A DNA stretch of 42,597 nt from Deltaproteobacteria bacterium (GCA_016196825.1 JACPWY010000036.1:1-42597); one strand, 5' to 3'; positions 16,299-24,807 are shown, counted from the stretch's first letter. Translations and numbers: made by a program. The notes: generated from the letters alone by a model not told the origin.

Positions 16299-17080
16299 TG
16301 GATTGGGACTGGATTTCTGCTGCCTCGGAGTTCAAGAATCTGGGACGCGCTTTTTCCGTTGTAACAGTGTGCGAAGTCCGGGGCTCTGGCCCACGAGAGC
16401 TTGGCGCTAAAATGATAGTCCTGACAGACGGCACGATTCGCGGCACCATCGGCGGTGGAAATCTGGAGCATCAGGCGATTCAAAAAGCTGTGGAGCTTTT
16501 GAAAATGGGGCTTTCGGAAAGGATTCGATATCCTCTTGGCGCCAAAGTCGGCCAGTGCTGCGGCGGCAGTGTTGACCTGCTCTTTGAATCGATCTCGACC
16601 TCGCCATCGCTCTACATCTTTGGCGCCGGTCACGTAGGCCAAGCGGTGTGTGAAGTGATGCACGGAACCGGCTTTCAACTGCATCTCATCGATGAGCGCG
16701 AGGAGTTTGTGAGCACGCCCGGCCTGCCCAGCACCGTCACCGTTCACTCCTGCGAATGGGACAGCTTTGTGTCCGAAGCCGAGTGGGATGCTCGGCTGAC
16801 ATATGCGGTTGTCATGACCCACCGACACGATCTGGATGAGGCGATCGTGGGTGACCTCATGAGACGCCCGGCACGCTACATCGGCCTTATTGGCAGCCAA
16901 GCGAAGTGGACCCGTTTTCAACAGCGGTACGAATCTCGCGGGACGACGCCCGCCGAAATGGCTCGGGTGAAATGCCCGATAGGGCTCGAGAACTACGGAA
17001 AGTCGCCCAAGGCCGTCGCGATCAGTCTCGCCGCCGAGCTCCTCTGTATCAGTCAAGGCCGCGAGACCGGCACAGAATGA
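16298..17080 (+). CDS. xdhC: XdhC/CoxI-family maturation factor
   Basis: A 260-residue protein of the XdhC/CoxI family, which binds molybdenum cofactor, promotes its sulfuration and inserts it into the Mo subunit. The N-terminal domain has GTIRGTIGGGNLEHQAI and GQCCGGSVDLL; the C-terminal Rossmann domain has LYIFGAGHVGQAV, VMTHRHDLDEAI and YIGLIGSQAKWTRF, then a Pro/Gly-poor PIGLENYGKSPKAVAISLAAELL segment, the family's typical ending. Start ATG 16298 overlaps the preceding stop. A short frame (17077-17157) begins in its ATGA stop but is probably chance. Confidence 0.92.
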   Translation: MDWDWISAASEFKNLGRAFSVVTVCEVRGSGPRELGAKMIVLTDGTIRGTIGGGNLEHQAIQKAVELLKMGLSERIRYPLGAKVGQCCGGSVDLLFESISTSPSLYIFGAGHVGQAVCEVMHGTGFQLHLIDEREEFVSTPGLPSTVTVHSCEWDSFVSEAEWDARLTYAVVMTHRHDLDEAIVGDLMRRPARYIGLIGSQAKWTRFQQRYESRGTTPAEMARVKCPIGLENYGKSPKAVAISLAAELLCISQGRETGTE

Positions 17081-17146
17081 AGCCTCACGTAGCGCAGAAT
17101 CCGGTGACGCAAATAAGGCCCCGCTTGCCGCACAATCAGGTGAGAC

Positions 17147-17749
17147 ATGCACGCTAGCGGCCGCTTTCCCGTCGTCATTCTCGCGGGTGGCCAGGGCGCA
17201 CGGATGGGTAGCCCCAAAACGATGCTCACCCATTCCGGTTTTCCCGGCTATTGGCTCGCCGAACAGGTGCGACGCCTCAATGCGCTCGCCGAATTTGGCG
17301 TAGGATCGATCGTCATCGTCGTCGGCCACCACGCCTCGCGCGAGATGGCGGCGTTTCCACTTCTCAATCTCATTCCCAATCCAAACCCCAGCCTCGGAAC
17401 TTTTTCCTCTCTCCAATGGGGACTCAAAGCGTTCAATACGGGCGCTTTCGTTCTCCCGATTGATGTGCCATGCCCCAGTGGGTACGTCTGGCAACGCCTC
17501 ATCGATAACACGACTCCCGACACACTGGCGGCCGTTCCCATCTATGAAGGCCGCGGCGGCCACCCAGTTTTGATCTCCCCGAACTTAGCAGAACAGATAC
17601 TCGAGCTCGACCCCACCGCGAGTAATTCCCGTCTCGATCGAATTCTCGCGACTCTCCCTGCTCATCAGATCCTCCGCTGCCCCGTCGCCGACTCAACCAT
17701 TCTCCGCAATCTCAACTCGCCGAAAGAGTGGCTTGCGGCCGAACTCTAG
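17147..17749 (+). CDS. MobA/MocA-like molybdenum cofactor nucleotidyltransferase
   Basis: A 200-residue nucleotidyltransferase of the MobA/MocA group: VVILAGGQGARMGSPK is the nucleotide-binding loop, VLPIDVPCP the metal-binding Asp region and GGHPVLI the substrate loop. In molybdenum hydroxylase operons such proteins attach CMP (MocA) or GMP (MobA) to molybdopterin; context with XdhC favours MocA-like work. The usual L-A-A-G is LAGG here, and the Lys of the loop is present. It closes the operon, 66 bp after xdhC. Confidence 0.85.
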   Translation: MHASGRFPVVILAGGQGARMGSPKTMLTHSGFPGYWLAEQVRRLNALAEFGVGSIVIVVGHHASREMAAFPLLNLIPNPNPSLGTFSSLQWGLKAFNTGAFVLPIDVPCPSGYVWQRLIDNTTPDTLAAVPIYEGRGGHPVLISPNLAEQILELDPTASNSRLDRILATLPAHQILRCPVADSTILRNLNSPKEWLAAEL

Positions 17750-17751
17750 CA

Positions 17752-17783
17752 TTGACAGAAAAACAGAAAAACAGTAAACTGTT
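17752..17783 (+). promoter_or_regulatory. Promoter and palindromic operator of mazEF-like pair
   Basis: TTGACA (17752-17757), a 17-base spacer and TAAACT (17775-17780) form a good sigma-70 promoter just after the preceding stop codon. The 14-bp palindrome AACAGTAAACTGTT (17770-17783) overlaps the -10 box and is preceded by spaced ACAG words. This arrangement is what is expected for autorepression of a toxin-antitoxin operon by its antitoxin or complex. It lies 4 bases upstream of the antitoxin ATG, so no clear room for a Shine-Dalgarno remains. Confidence 0.65.
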
Positions 17784-17787
17784 ATTG

Positions 17788-18006
17788 ATGAAAAGCCGGA
17801 TTTCAATGGATTTGGGAGACCCGAGACTTCTTCGCCTTCTCAAGCGCGAAGCTGAAGAGTCGGGGATTTCCATGAAGGATGTGCTCGTAAATGCCTTGGG
17901 AGGGTATTTCGCCCATCGCCTGGAAACTCGAGCACTGGCCAAGGCCGCCGAAGCGGTTTTCAGCGATTGGGAGGATCCTTTAGACTCGGATTACGACAAG
18001 TTATGA
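17788..18006 (+). CDS. Antitoxin of MazEF/PemIK-like pair
   Basis: A 72-residue protein beginning MKSRISMDLGDPRLL, followed by a charged helix LLKREAEESGISMKDVLVNAL, compatible with a ribbon-helix-helix DNA-binding domain (beta strand then two helices), and an acidic Trp-containing tail (FSDWEDPLDSDYDKL) of the sort that wraps an RNase toxin. Its stop overlaps the toxin ATG (ATGA at 18003). The palindrome in its promoter is the likely operator. The frame is open to 17728 but ATG 17788 follows the promoter. Confidence 0.75.
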   Translation: MKSRISMDLGDPRLLRLLKREAEESGISMKDVLVNALGGYFAHRLETRALAKAAEAVFSDWEDPLDSDYDKL

Positions 18007-18347
18007 ATCCCGGAGACATCCTTCTCCTCCGCTTTCCCTTCACGGCGCTTGATACGGATAGAAAGCGACCGTCTCTTCTGCTTCACGCGACTCGCCTAAC
18101 GGAGAAAATCCAACTTGTGACAATCGCGATGGTCACGAGCAAAGTGGATGGCCTCAAGTTGGAAGGGGACGTGCTTATCGAAGACTGGAAAGACGCAGGA
18201 CTTCTTCATCCAAGCCTCATCCGGTTGGCCAAGCTGGCAACGGTCGAGCGCGACCTTGTCGAAAAGAAGCTAGGGAAGGTGAGCGATGGCGACCTGCTCC
18301 TCATCAAGAAGTCGTTTCAAAAGCTTTACAAGTTCTGGAGCCGATAG
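18003..18347 (+). CDS. MazF/PemK-family toxin endoribonuclease
   Basis: A 114-residue protein of the PemK/MazF beta-barrel family. It opens with MNPGDILLLRFPFTALDTDRKRP, matching the family's G-D-I-x-L-x-x-F-P-(F/Y)-x-D..K.RP start that builds the active site, and continues with LVTIAMVTSKVD and a HPSLIRLAKLATVER segment (Ser-x-I/V-x-x-x-x-L-x-T/S-V). MazF enzymes cut mRNA at short sequence motifs. Translation is coupled to the antitoxin by ATGA overlap. The gene ends 2 bp before the stop of the convergent glycosyltransferase gene. Confidence 0.85.
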   Translation: MNPGDILLLRFPFTALDTDRKRPSLLLHATRLTEKIQLVTIAMVTSKVDGLKLEGDVLIEDWKDAGLLHPSLIRLAKLATVERDLVEKKLGKVSDGDLLLIKKSFQKLYKFWSR

Positions 18348-18349
18348 GA

Positions 18350-19093
18350 TCAAAGCGGAGAATAGCGAAAACGGACGATTGCCAGCACCCAGGTCCAGGG
18401 ATCGGCCCAGATTCGGATCTTCTTCCCCTCGGCGAAGCCGCGTGAGCAATAGTTGACTCCGACCTCGAGAGGTTTGTAGCCCTTGCGGATGAGCTTGCCC
18501 AAGAGCTCGTAATCGAAATCAAAACGCCGCGCGTGAAAGGTGAGTCCTTCTAAGCAGCTGCGACGAAACACCTTATACATCGTCGTGGGATCCGTGAGCC
18601 GCACACCATAAAGCGCATTAAAAAGCCCGTGAAAAAAAAGGCCGCCGAGGTTGAAGACAAAGGAGTTGATAGGACTCTTTGCAAACTCACGAATCTTCCA
18701 GGTCCCCGCCGAAAGGTGACGGCTGCCGAGCACAAAATCGGTGTGGCCAGCCAAGATGGGCTCGAGAAGCAGCGGGTAGTCGTTCACGTCATATTCGAGG
18801 TCTGCGTCCTGAATCAAGACGACATCGCCCGTCACGTGCGTGAGCCCCTCCCGAACCGCGCTCCCCTTTCCGCGAATTGCGCACGTGAGAAGCCGAACCT
18901 CGGGCGCCCCCCTTGTCTGCGACATCCGACAAAAGCTGCGAGCGATCTCAAGGCTCCCATCGGTCGAACCGTTGTCGACCACGATCATTTCGAGTTCCAT
19001 TCCCGACGGCAACGGCGCTAGCGCTACCTGATCCAAGACGGTCCTCAGCGTCGCAGCTTCATTGTAAACGGGCATTACTACAGATAGTTTCAT
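18350..19093 (-). CDS. GT2 glycosyltransferase (polyprenyl-phosphate type)
   Basis: A 247-residue family 2 glycosyltransferase. It begins LSVVMPVYNEAATL (nucleotide-sugar site), has VVDNGSTDGSLEIA and IQDADLEYD (metal-binding D-A-D) and the GSRHLS and DPTTMYKVFRR segments typical of dolichyl/undecaprenyl-phosphate mannosyl- or glucosyltransferases. There is no C-terminal membrane domain, so it probably works at the inner membrane face making lipid-linked sugar. The divergent neighbour, a YfhO-like membrane protein, could use such a donor. Its ATG lies only 3 bp from the start of that neighbour, and no ribosome binding site is visible. Confidence 0.88.
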   Translation of the reverse strand: MKLSVVMPVYNEAATLRTVLDQVALAPLPSGMELEMIVVDNGSTDGSLEIARSFCRMSQTRGAPEVRLLTCAIRGKGSAVREGLTHVTGDVVLIQDADLEYDVNDYPLLLEPILAGHTDFVLGSRHLSAGTWKIREFAKSPINSFVFNLGGLFFHGLFNALYGVRLTDPTTMYKVFRRSCLEGLTFHARRFDFDYELLGKLIRKGYKPLEVGVNYCSRGFAEGKKIRIWADPWTWVLAIVRFRYSPL

Positions 19094-19096
19094 GGG

Positions 19097-21286
19097 GTGT
19101 ATCGCCGAATTCGAACGCTATCGGAATTCCAATTTGCCGTCATCTTTTTCTCCCTGTTCTGCTGTTTCGCCTACTTCGACTTTCTCATCCTGAAGCGGAC
19201 TCCACTCGGCCCGAGTGTGAACGAGCTCAACGACCCGGCGGTCAGCCCCACCGTCTTTGCGCCGGCCATCGACACGATTCGCTATGAGCTCTTTCATCAT
19301 GGCACACTGCTTTGGTCATCACTGCGCGGCTTTGGACAACCTCTGCTCGCCAGCGAAGTGCAAGGGGCACCCCTCTTTCCTCTCACCCTCCTGACGATCG
19401 CCGTTCCGAGCCCGTGGTTTTGGAATGTCTTTTGTCTGCTGCGGCTCGTTCTCATCGGCATCGGCTGCTTTCTCTTCGCTTGCAGGCCCATGGGGTTCAC
19501 ACGCCTGGGCGCCATCCTCTTTACGATAACGTTTGGCTATTCCATCTATGCCATGAGGTGGATGAACCACGCGTGGCAGAACGGCTTTTGCGCCGGCATC
19601 TGGTATCTCTTCTTCATTGGAGAACTGGCGTTAGTGAAACGAAACCCGCGCGCGGCTGGCATCGGCCTCGCCCTCTCGGCGTACTCGCTTCTGACCTGCG
19701 GCTTTCCCGAAGCGAGCGCGCTCATGGCCATCCTCACGGTTTTGATCTATGCGCCACACTGGCGCGCGCTTCATGGTCATTGGCGGCCCCTCATTCTCGC
19801 CAATGGGATCGGGCTGGCTATCGGTGCTCCCCAATTTCTCGCGCTGACTGAATATATTGGTATGGCGGGCGTTCCCTTCCGATCACACCATGGAATTGCT
19901 CAATACGAGAATCCGGCGTTTTTCCTCCAAACAATTGCCCGTCTCACCGACGACATTCCTCGCATTTCCTCGATTCACTTCTTCAATCTGATTCCGCTGT
20001 GCCTGGCGTGCTTGGGCTTAACCACGATCAAACGGAGCGATTTCAGACGAGAGTTTGCCCTTTCCTCGATCCTTGCGGCGGTGTTTTTTGTTTTCAAGCT
20101 CTTCCCGGTGTTTCCGCTATTCAATCTAGCCGTGGGATCGTTGCCTATTCTGACCAATTGTCTATTCACGACCTATTTCTTTCCGCTCATCCTGTTCCCT
20201 TTTGCCTTCTGGGTGGCGAGAGGTGGTGAAGCTCTCAAAGGCGCAACGCGGACGAAATTTTCGATCTGTGCCATTGTCACTCTGATTCTATTGGGCTGTT
20301 CCTGGCAGTCGCAGACGAATCTGATCGTCACGCGGAGGATTGTGGGGGCGGTGGTCCCTTTCGGAATTCTTGTTCTGTTATGGCTCTCCGGCCGGTTCAG
20401 AAGTTTTCTACCTCAGATATTGTTGGGGCTTGTCGCTTTTGAGTTCATCGCTGCCCGTCCAATGGGCTTTGGAGAGATCGTTCCCCCCGATGTCTCTTCG
20501 GTGAGGCAAGCTCTACAGGAACAGAACCTTTCTCCGCATGAACTGCGCAATCGCGACGGCGGGGGAAATCTCATTTCCCTCGGCATCGCCACCATCGACA
20601 TGGGCTCTCCTCCCATTCTCCCGAAGCGGACGAGTGACTTTCGGACCGCGCTTTTCACGCCGGAATGGCCGTCTTTTGGCCCGCACATCATCTTTCATGA
20701 TCAGCGCGTGCCCTATTCGTGGCGACTCACCGCAACCTCGCTCTGGTGGAAGGGTGACCGGGTCACAATTGATCGCGAGGCTCTGAGCCGAGCCTATGTG
20801 CCGAAGCGGTGTTTGTTTGCATCATCGGCGGAAGAGGCGCGAGGGCTTGTGGCCGACCCCGAACGTTTCCAACTGGGAGACGCGGTCATTGAAAATCCCG
20901 ACAAAGAAATGATCCAGACGTGCGGCGCGCTGAGCGCACAAGCAAATCCGGTGAGGATTCTCCAGGATCGGGGTTCATCGCTGGTCTTCGACAAAATTAG
21001 CGGCCCCGCAGTCCTGCTCGTAAGTGACAGTCACTACCCAGGCTGGCGTGCTGAGGAGATCGGCGCCGGCAAGAGCCTCACCATCTTCCCGGCAAATCTC
21101 GCGTTCCGCGCCATCGCTCTGCCCGATGCAAAAGAATACAATGTCCGCATGATCTACATACCCACCTGGTGGCGGTGGGAGGCGCTGTCCGTTCTATTAG
21201 GATTGACCCTTAGCGTTATGGCACTAGTGCCTCGTCAACCAAAAACAAGACGCAATGACAGAGTTTTGTACGCTATAATGTCATAA
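19097..21286 (+). CDS. YfhO-like multi-pass membrane protein
   Basis: A 729-residue integral membrane protein with roughly ten or more hydrophobic segments in residues 12-450, a soluble part (about 460-690) and a last membrane helix (RWEALSVLLGLTLSVMALVP). The soluble part ends with ALLVSDSHYPGW-like text (LLVSDSHYPGWRAEEIG), a signature of YfhO-family proteins, which act in sugar addition to cell-envelope polymers. The pairing with a GT2 enzyme supports that role. GTG 19097 is the only possible start, because TAG 19085-19087 is in frame just upstream; there is no Shine-Dalgarno. Confidence 0.78.
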   Translation: MYRRIRTLSEFQFAVIFFSLFCCFAYFDFLILKRTPLGPSVNELNDPAVSPTVFAPAIDTIRYELFHHGTLLWSSLRGFGQPLLASEVQGAPLFPLTLLTIAVPSPWFWNVFCLLRLVLIGIGCFLFACRPMGFTRLGAILFTITFGYSIYAMRWMNHAWQNGFCAGIWYLFFIGELALVKRNPRAAGIGLALSAYSLLTCGFPEASALMAILTVLIYAPHWRALHGHWRPLILANGIGLAIGAPQFLALTEYIGMAGVPFRSHHGIAQYENPAFFLQTIARLTDDIPRISSIHFFNLIPLCLACLGLTTIKRSDFRREFALSSILAAVFFVFKLFPVFPLFNLAVGSLPILTNCLFTTYFFPLILFPFAFWVARGGEALKGATRTKFSICAIVTLILLGCSWQSQTNLIVTRRIVGAVVPFGILVLLWLSGRFRSFLPQILLGLVAFEFIAARPMGFGEIVPPDVSSVRQALQEQNLSPHELRNRDGGGNLISLGIATIDMGSPPILPKRTSDFRTALFTPEWPSFGPHIIFHDQRVPYSWRLTATSLWWKGDRVTIDREALSRAYVPKRCLFASSAEEARGLVADPERFQLGDAVIENPDKEMIQTCGALSAQANPVRILQDRGSSLVFDKISGPAVLLVSDSHYPGWRAEEIGAGKSLTIFPANLAFRAIALPDAKEYNVRMIYIPTWWRWEALSVLLGLTLSVMALVPRQPKTRRNDRVLYAIMS
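21274..21279 (+). promoter_or_regulatory. Probable -10 box of Phd/VapC operon
   Basis: A perfect TATAAT lies inside the 3' end of the YfhO-like gene, 21 bp before the antitoxin ATG at 21300. I find no convincing -35 box at the right distance. An AAGGTAGGGGGG stretch between it and the ATG can serve as ribosome binding site. Confidence 0.4.
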
Positions 21287-21299
21287 GGTAGGGGGGCGC

Positions 21300-21530
21300 A
21301 TGAAAATAACAACTTTTAGTCAGCTTAGAAATAATGCCAAGAAATACTTTGATGCTGTGGAACGAGGCGAAAGAATTGAAGTGTATCGGCACGGGAAGCC
21401 GATCGCCATTATTTCACCGGTGGAATCCGCAATGAGTGAACGAAGTGAGAGATGGAAAGCCCATTCTCCGCTCCGAATCAAAGGTGTCTCACTGAGTCGA
21501 ATCATCCTCTCCGAGCGAAAAGAAAAGTGA
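21300..21530 (+). CDS. Phd/YefM-family antitoxin
   Basis: A 76-residue protein with the Phd/YefM N-terminal DNA-binding fold: MKITTFSQLRNNAKKYFDAVERGERIEVYRHGKPIAIISP. This dimerises and binds the operon's operator; the C-terminal part (SRIILSERKEK end) should wrap the partner toxin. The PIN-domain gene starts 3 bp after its stop. The family usually pairs with Doc, YoeB or PIN toxins; here it is a PIN toxin. Confidence 0.87.
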   Translation: MKITTFSQLRNNAKKYFDAVERGERIEVYRHGKPIAIISPVESAMSERSERWKAHSPLRIKGVSLSRIILSERKEK

Positions 21531-21532
21531 GT

Positions 21533-21946
21533 ATGAGGATCTTTCTCGATTCGTCCGCCTTTGCGAAGCGTTACATATCTGAAAGAGGCTCGGACGAGGT
21601 CAATGATGTCTGTCTTAAGGCGAAGGAGTTAATGGTTAGTGTGCTCTGTATCCCGGAAGTACTGAGCGCGTTTAATCGCCTTCGCCGAGCAAAAAAGGTG
21701 AATCCCAGGGATTACGGTAGACTCAAATCAGATCTCTTTAGGGATCTTGAAGAAATGACTGTCATCAACATCGATAACAATTTAATGCAGAAAACCATTG
21801 CCTGCCTGGAAAAGGAACCACTGCGGACGCTCGATGCGATTCACGTGGCCAGCGCAAAGGAGTCCTATTGCGATCTTTTTGTTTCGGGGGATAGAAGACA
21901 GTCCCAAGCGGCCAAAGCGCTCAAGCTAAAACTACTTGAGGTCTAG
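21533..21946 (+). CDS. VapC-like PIN-domain toxin ribonuclease
   Basis: A 137-residue PIN-domain RNase. The acidic metal-binding residues are visible in FLDSSAFAKRY (first Asp), PEVLSAFNRL (Glu), TLDAIHVASA (Asp) and FVSGDRRQ (last Asp). VapC toxins cleave tRNA or rRNA. ATG 21533 follows GTGAGT and lies 3 bp after the antitoxin stop, so the two genes are co-transcribed. This is the third toxin-antitoxin pair in the window. Confidence 0.87.
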   Translation: MRIFLDSSAFAKRYISERGSDEVNDVCLKAKELMVSVLCIPEVLSAFNRLRRAKKVNPRDYGRLKSDLFRDLEEMTVINIDNNLMQKTIACLEKEPLRTLDAIHVASAKESYCDLFVSGDRRQSQAAKALKLKLLEV

Positions 21947-22006
21947 CCACTTCATCATTGTGGTGAGCTCTGTGGTTCTAGGACATGTCGACCGCTCTTT
22001 TGGCAG

Positions 22007-22909
22007 CTACTCTCCGATCCACAGCGCCAGCTCGCTTGTGCGGATTCCACGCAGGGTGAGATCGGGGTTGGTAACTCGGGAGGCCACGAAAGCGGCGCGC
22101 GAGAAGTCGATGCGACCGATCGTGGTCGTAGGAAGCTGGACCGTATAGTCGGGGGGGAGCGTCCATTTGAGAATGTTGTCGCCCTTTTCGTAATTGCTTT
22201 CGTAGTCGGCGCACTCCACCAGCACACCGTTTTCATTGTCGACAGCGCCCAAGATATCGACGATGAGGATATTCCCTTTGGTGCCGAAGGTGGGCAAGTT
22301 CCACTCAAGCACGGCGCCTTCCCCCTTCTTGATCACCCCGTGCTTTTCAACGAACGCCGATCCATTCACCCGAGGGTCGTCGAGCCGACCGGGAACCACT
22401 AAGAATTCCCGAAATGGTGACACAAAGTCGGAACCCGCCGCCGCGAGAACATAGAGGCCATCACTGATCCCGCTGGCAATCCCTTTCTGGTAAAAGTGAT
22501 CGTCATCCTCGTTCACGTCCAGCGCCGTTGATTCCGCCGCCGGTCCTATCTGCACCTTTCCCGCTGAGACCAGTGGCATTGCACCAGCTGCGGCTACTGC
22601 ATCTGATTCTATCTTGATCTTCACCTTTTCCACGGAACAGACAGCCCCCGCCGCATCTCGCTCAGCCTTCGATGAAAGGCGCGCCAGGTTCGCTTCACGT
22701 CGGCTCTTGGGGGCCTCCTTCTTCACGATCTGCATCGCAAAGTTGGCCCAGGTTTCCACCTTGCCGCGCGTGGGGTTCAGGGCCGTCCACTCTTCGAGAA
22801 TCGCAGCCCCCTTCGTCGCCGGCTTTTGCACCGGCTGGGTATTCTCACCCGGTTTCAAGAAACAGCCCGACAGCAAGAGCGTACCGATCAGAAAGGTGAT
22901 CTTGTTCAT
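22007..22909 (-). CDS. Lipoprotein of unknown function
   Basis: A 300-residue protein with a lipoprotein signal (MNKITFLIGTLLLSGCFLKP; lipobox LLSGC, Cys16). After a Pro/Gln linker comes an Ala/Lys-rich helical part (residues about 60-120) and then a beta-rich domain with repeated Gly/Asp/Asn turns. Not recognised as a named family. It lies downstream of xerD on the same strand, separated by structured element A (22952-23134), so it may be the last gene of the flagellar transcript or have its own promoter. The element ends 43 bp before its ATG. Confidence 0.75.
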   Translation of the reverse strand: MNKITFLIGTLLLSGCFLKPGENTQPVQKPATKGAAILEEWTALNPTRGKVETWANFAMQIVKKEAPKSRREANLARLSSKAERDAAGAVCSVEKVKIKIESDAVAAAGAMPLVSAGKVQIGPAAESTALDVNEDDDHFYQKGIASGISDGLYVLAAAGSDFVSPFREFLVVPGRLDDPRVNGSAFVEKHGVIKKGEGAVLEWNLPTFGTKGNILIVDILGAVDNENGVLVECADYESNYEKGDNILKWTLPPDYTVQLPTTTIGRIDFSRAAFVASRVTNPDLTLRGIRTSELALWIGE

Positions 22910-22951
22910 AGGATCCTCGTTGTCAGCGGAAAAAAAGCCTCCCGAGCACCC

Positions 22952-23134
22952 TAAGAGCCAATCCCAAAATCCTTTCTACTCGGTGCGGTCAAAATGACCT
23001 GGCTCTTCGTCCTCCGCGGTCGGCATCCTCGAGCCGTGCCTATAGGCACGCCTCCGGTGCCTCCCTTGTGCGTCCTCGATCCAGGCCATTTTGCCACGCC
23101 CCTCCCTACGAAAGGATTCTGGGATAGGCTCTTA
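22952..23134. repeat. Structured inverted-repeat element S, copy A (183 bp)
   Basis: The ends are TAAGAGCC and GGCTCTTA with terminal arms of about 23 bp pairing with two mismatches. Inside, GGTCAAAATG pairs with CATTTTGCC further in, and the centre has a perfect 14-bp palindrome GTGCCTATAGGCAC. The core words CTTCGTCCTCCGCG and TTGTGCGTCCTCG are shared with copies B and C. Its right-hand TTA (23132-23134) is the TAA stop codon of xerD. See the finding on co-varying arms. Confidence 0.88.
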
Positions 23135-24022
23135 GCGGCGTGGGTGGTACTTCACCTGCATCGATTTCAGGTTCTCGATATCCAAATGAGTGTAGACCTC
23201 GGTCGTCGAAATCGATTTGTGGCCCAAAAGATCCTGCACCACTCGGAGGTCAGCGCCACCATGGAGCATCTCGGTTGCGAAGGTGTGGCGAATCATGTGC
23301 GGCCAAACCCGGCGCGTGATGCCCGCGCGCTTCACATACTTCTTAAGAAGCTTCCAGATCCCCTGGCGCGTGAACCCCTTCCCGCGAATGGTGAGAAAGA
23401 AGCTGTCGGGATCCTTGAGATCGAAGCGCCGCAACCACCCCACCCGAATCTCTCGGTACTTTTGGCACCAGGTGAGCGCGGCCTGAGACAGAGGAACGAT
23501 GCGCTCCGTTCCACCCTTACCCTTGATGCGCACAAGGCCATCGGCCCAATCAAGATTCTTCGCCTTTAAGAGCGCGATCTCGGAAACTCGAGCGCCCGTC
23601 GCATACCAGAGTTCGAGCATCGCCCGGTCTCGGGTCTCCTGCTCACCCGGGCCATTCGCGCTCTCGACGAGAGCCACGATCTCTTCGTTGGTCAGAATCT
23701 TCGGCAAGACATGTTTTTTCACCCGCACCGAGAGAAGTTCGGTTGGGTCGGCGGTCACCCCGTTTTCACGCAAACAAAATTGATAGAACTGCTTCAGCGT
23801 GGAGGCCTTGCGGGCGATCGAACGCTCCGCGTTCCCGCCCCGCCTGAGGGAAGCCAGAAATTCCCTCAGCTGGCGCAGCGTAATGGCGCGAAAATCGATC
23901 TTTTTTCGGGTGCAGAAAAGAGCGAACTGATCGAGATCCCGGCCATAGGCCGACAGAGTATTCGCGGAATGGGCGCGCTCGGAGGCGATATAGGAGAGAA
24001 AGTCTTTCTGAAAAGTCTGCAA
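23132..24022 (-). CDS. xerD: Xer-type tyrosine recombinase
   Basis: A 296-residue site-specific recombinase of the XerC/XerD family. Residues 1-90 are the N-terminal core-binding domain; the catalytic domain has TGARVSEIALL (Arg I), KGKGGTERIVPLS (Lys), HMIRHTFATEML (H-x-x-R) and LLGHKSISTTEVYTH (His, then the nucleophilic Tyr). Xer enzymes resolve chromosome dimers at dif with FtsK. It could be XerC or XerD; the symbol is the likelier of the two. It follows fliA with 6 bp between genes, so it is read with the flagellar operon. Its stop codon is formed by the end of element A. Confidence 0.88.
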   Translation of the reverse strand: MQTFQKDFLSYIASERAHSANTLSAYGRDLDQFALFCTRKKIDFRAITLRQLREFLASLRRGGNAERSIARKASTLKQFYQFCLRENGVTADPTELLSVRVKKHVLPKILTNEEIVALVESANGPGEQETRDRAMLELWYATGARVSEIALLKAKNLDWADGLVRIKGKGGTERIVPLSQAALTWCQKYREIRVGWLRRFDLKDPDSFFLTIRGKGFTRQGIWKLLKKYVKRAGITRRVWPHMIRHTFATEMLHGGADLRVVQDLLGHKSISTTEVYTHLDIENLKSMQVKYHPRR

Positions 24023-24028
24023 AAAACG

Positions 24029-24799
24029 CTACCTCACTTCAAGTTCCTCGAAGTGCGACTTTAGCTTTCTTCTCAGCCAAAGGATAGCCTGGGTGTGTAA
24101 TTGGGAGACGCGGCTCTCAGTCACTTCCAACACATCGCCGATCTCCTTCAGATTCAGATCCTCGTAGTAATAAAGACTCAAGACGAGCCTTTGTTTCTCG
24201 GGCAGGCTCTCAATCGACCTCGTCACGATCAATTTCACGGTCTTCATGTTGAGGTGCGCGAGAGGGCTCGGGATCTTGCAGCTCTCCAGAAGACTCAAGA
24301 TGCTCTTGCGATCGCTCGAATTGAAACTGCCCGCCTCATCGAGACTCAAAATAGACACCGACTTCACCTGATTCAGCAGATCGTAGTACTCATCCTTGGT
24401 CATCTGCAGCTCTTTTGTGATCTCGTCTTCCGTCGGGGTGCGCCCCAACTCGCGCTCCAGACGCAAGTGCGCTTTTTCCAGCTGCTTGGCCTTTTCGCGC
24501 ACGCTTCTCGGCACCCAATCCTGGGCACGGAGCTCATCCAGAATCGCGCCGCGGATTCGGAATTCCGCATAGGTTTTGAACTTGTTGTCACGGGTGGGAT
24601 CGTACTTGTCGATCGCATCCATCAGACCGATCACGCCGCTCGACACGAGATCATCGAACTCGATGTTACTCGGCAGACGAACCGCGATCTTCTGCGCGAT
24701 GAATTTGATGAGCGGAGAGTACTCAAGGATGAGTTTCTCCTTAGTCCGCTTATCAACCTTCTTCGGCGTTTCTTTATATTTGCGCGCTGGATGTGCCAT
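24029..24799 (-). CDS. fliA: Flagellar sigma factor FliA (sigma-28 type)
   Basis: A 256-residue sigma-70 family factor of the FliA/WhiG group that directs transcription of late flagellar, motility and chemotaxis genes. Region 2 has LILEYSPLIKFIAQKIAVRL, DLVSSGVIGLMDAIDKYDP and FKTYAEFRIRGAILDELR; region 3 has LGRTPTEDEITKEL; region 4 has LPEKQRLVLSLYYYEDLNLKEIG and SRVSQLHTQAI. Placement right after flhF-flhG is the usual order. Its anti-sigma FlgM is not in the window. Confidence 0.95.
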   Translation of the reverse strand: MAHPARKYKETPKKVDKRTKEKLILEYSPLIKFIAQKIAVRLPSNIEFDDLVSSGVIGLMDAIDKYDPTRDNKFKTYAEFRIRGAILDELRAQDWVPRSVREKAKQLEKAHLRLERELGRTPTEDEITKELQMTKDEYYDLLNQVKSVSILSLDEAGSFNSSDRKSILSLLESCKIPSPLAHLNMKTVKLIVTRSIESLPEKQRLVLSLYYYEDLNLKEIGDVLEVTESRVSQLHTQAILWLRRKLKSHFEELEVR

Positions 24800-24807
24800 A
24801 GTCGCCC

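Noticed and set aside
17077..17157. 26-codon frame starting in the xdhC stop (ATGA)
   Set aside because: It runs into the MobA-like gene without a coupled stop/start and has no other support; kept only as a remark.
15986..17563. Long antisense open frame of 525 codons across xdhC and the MobA-like gene
   Set aside because: Both plus-strand genes have clear family motifs and coupled starts; the antisense frame has no recognisable domain and is a by-product of GC-rich codon use.
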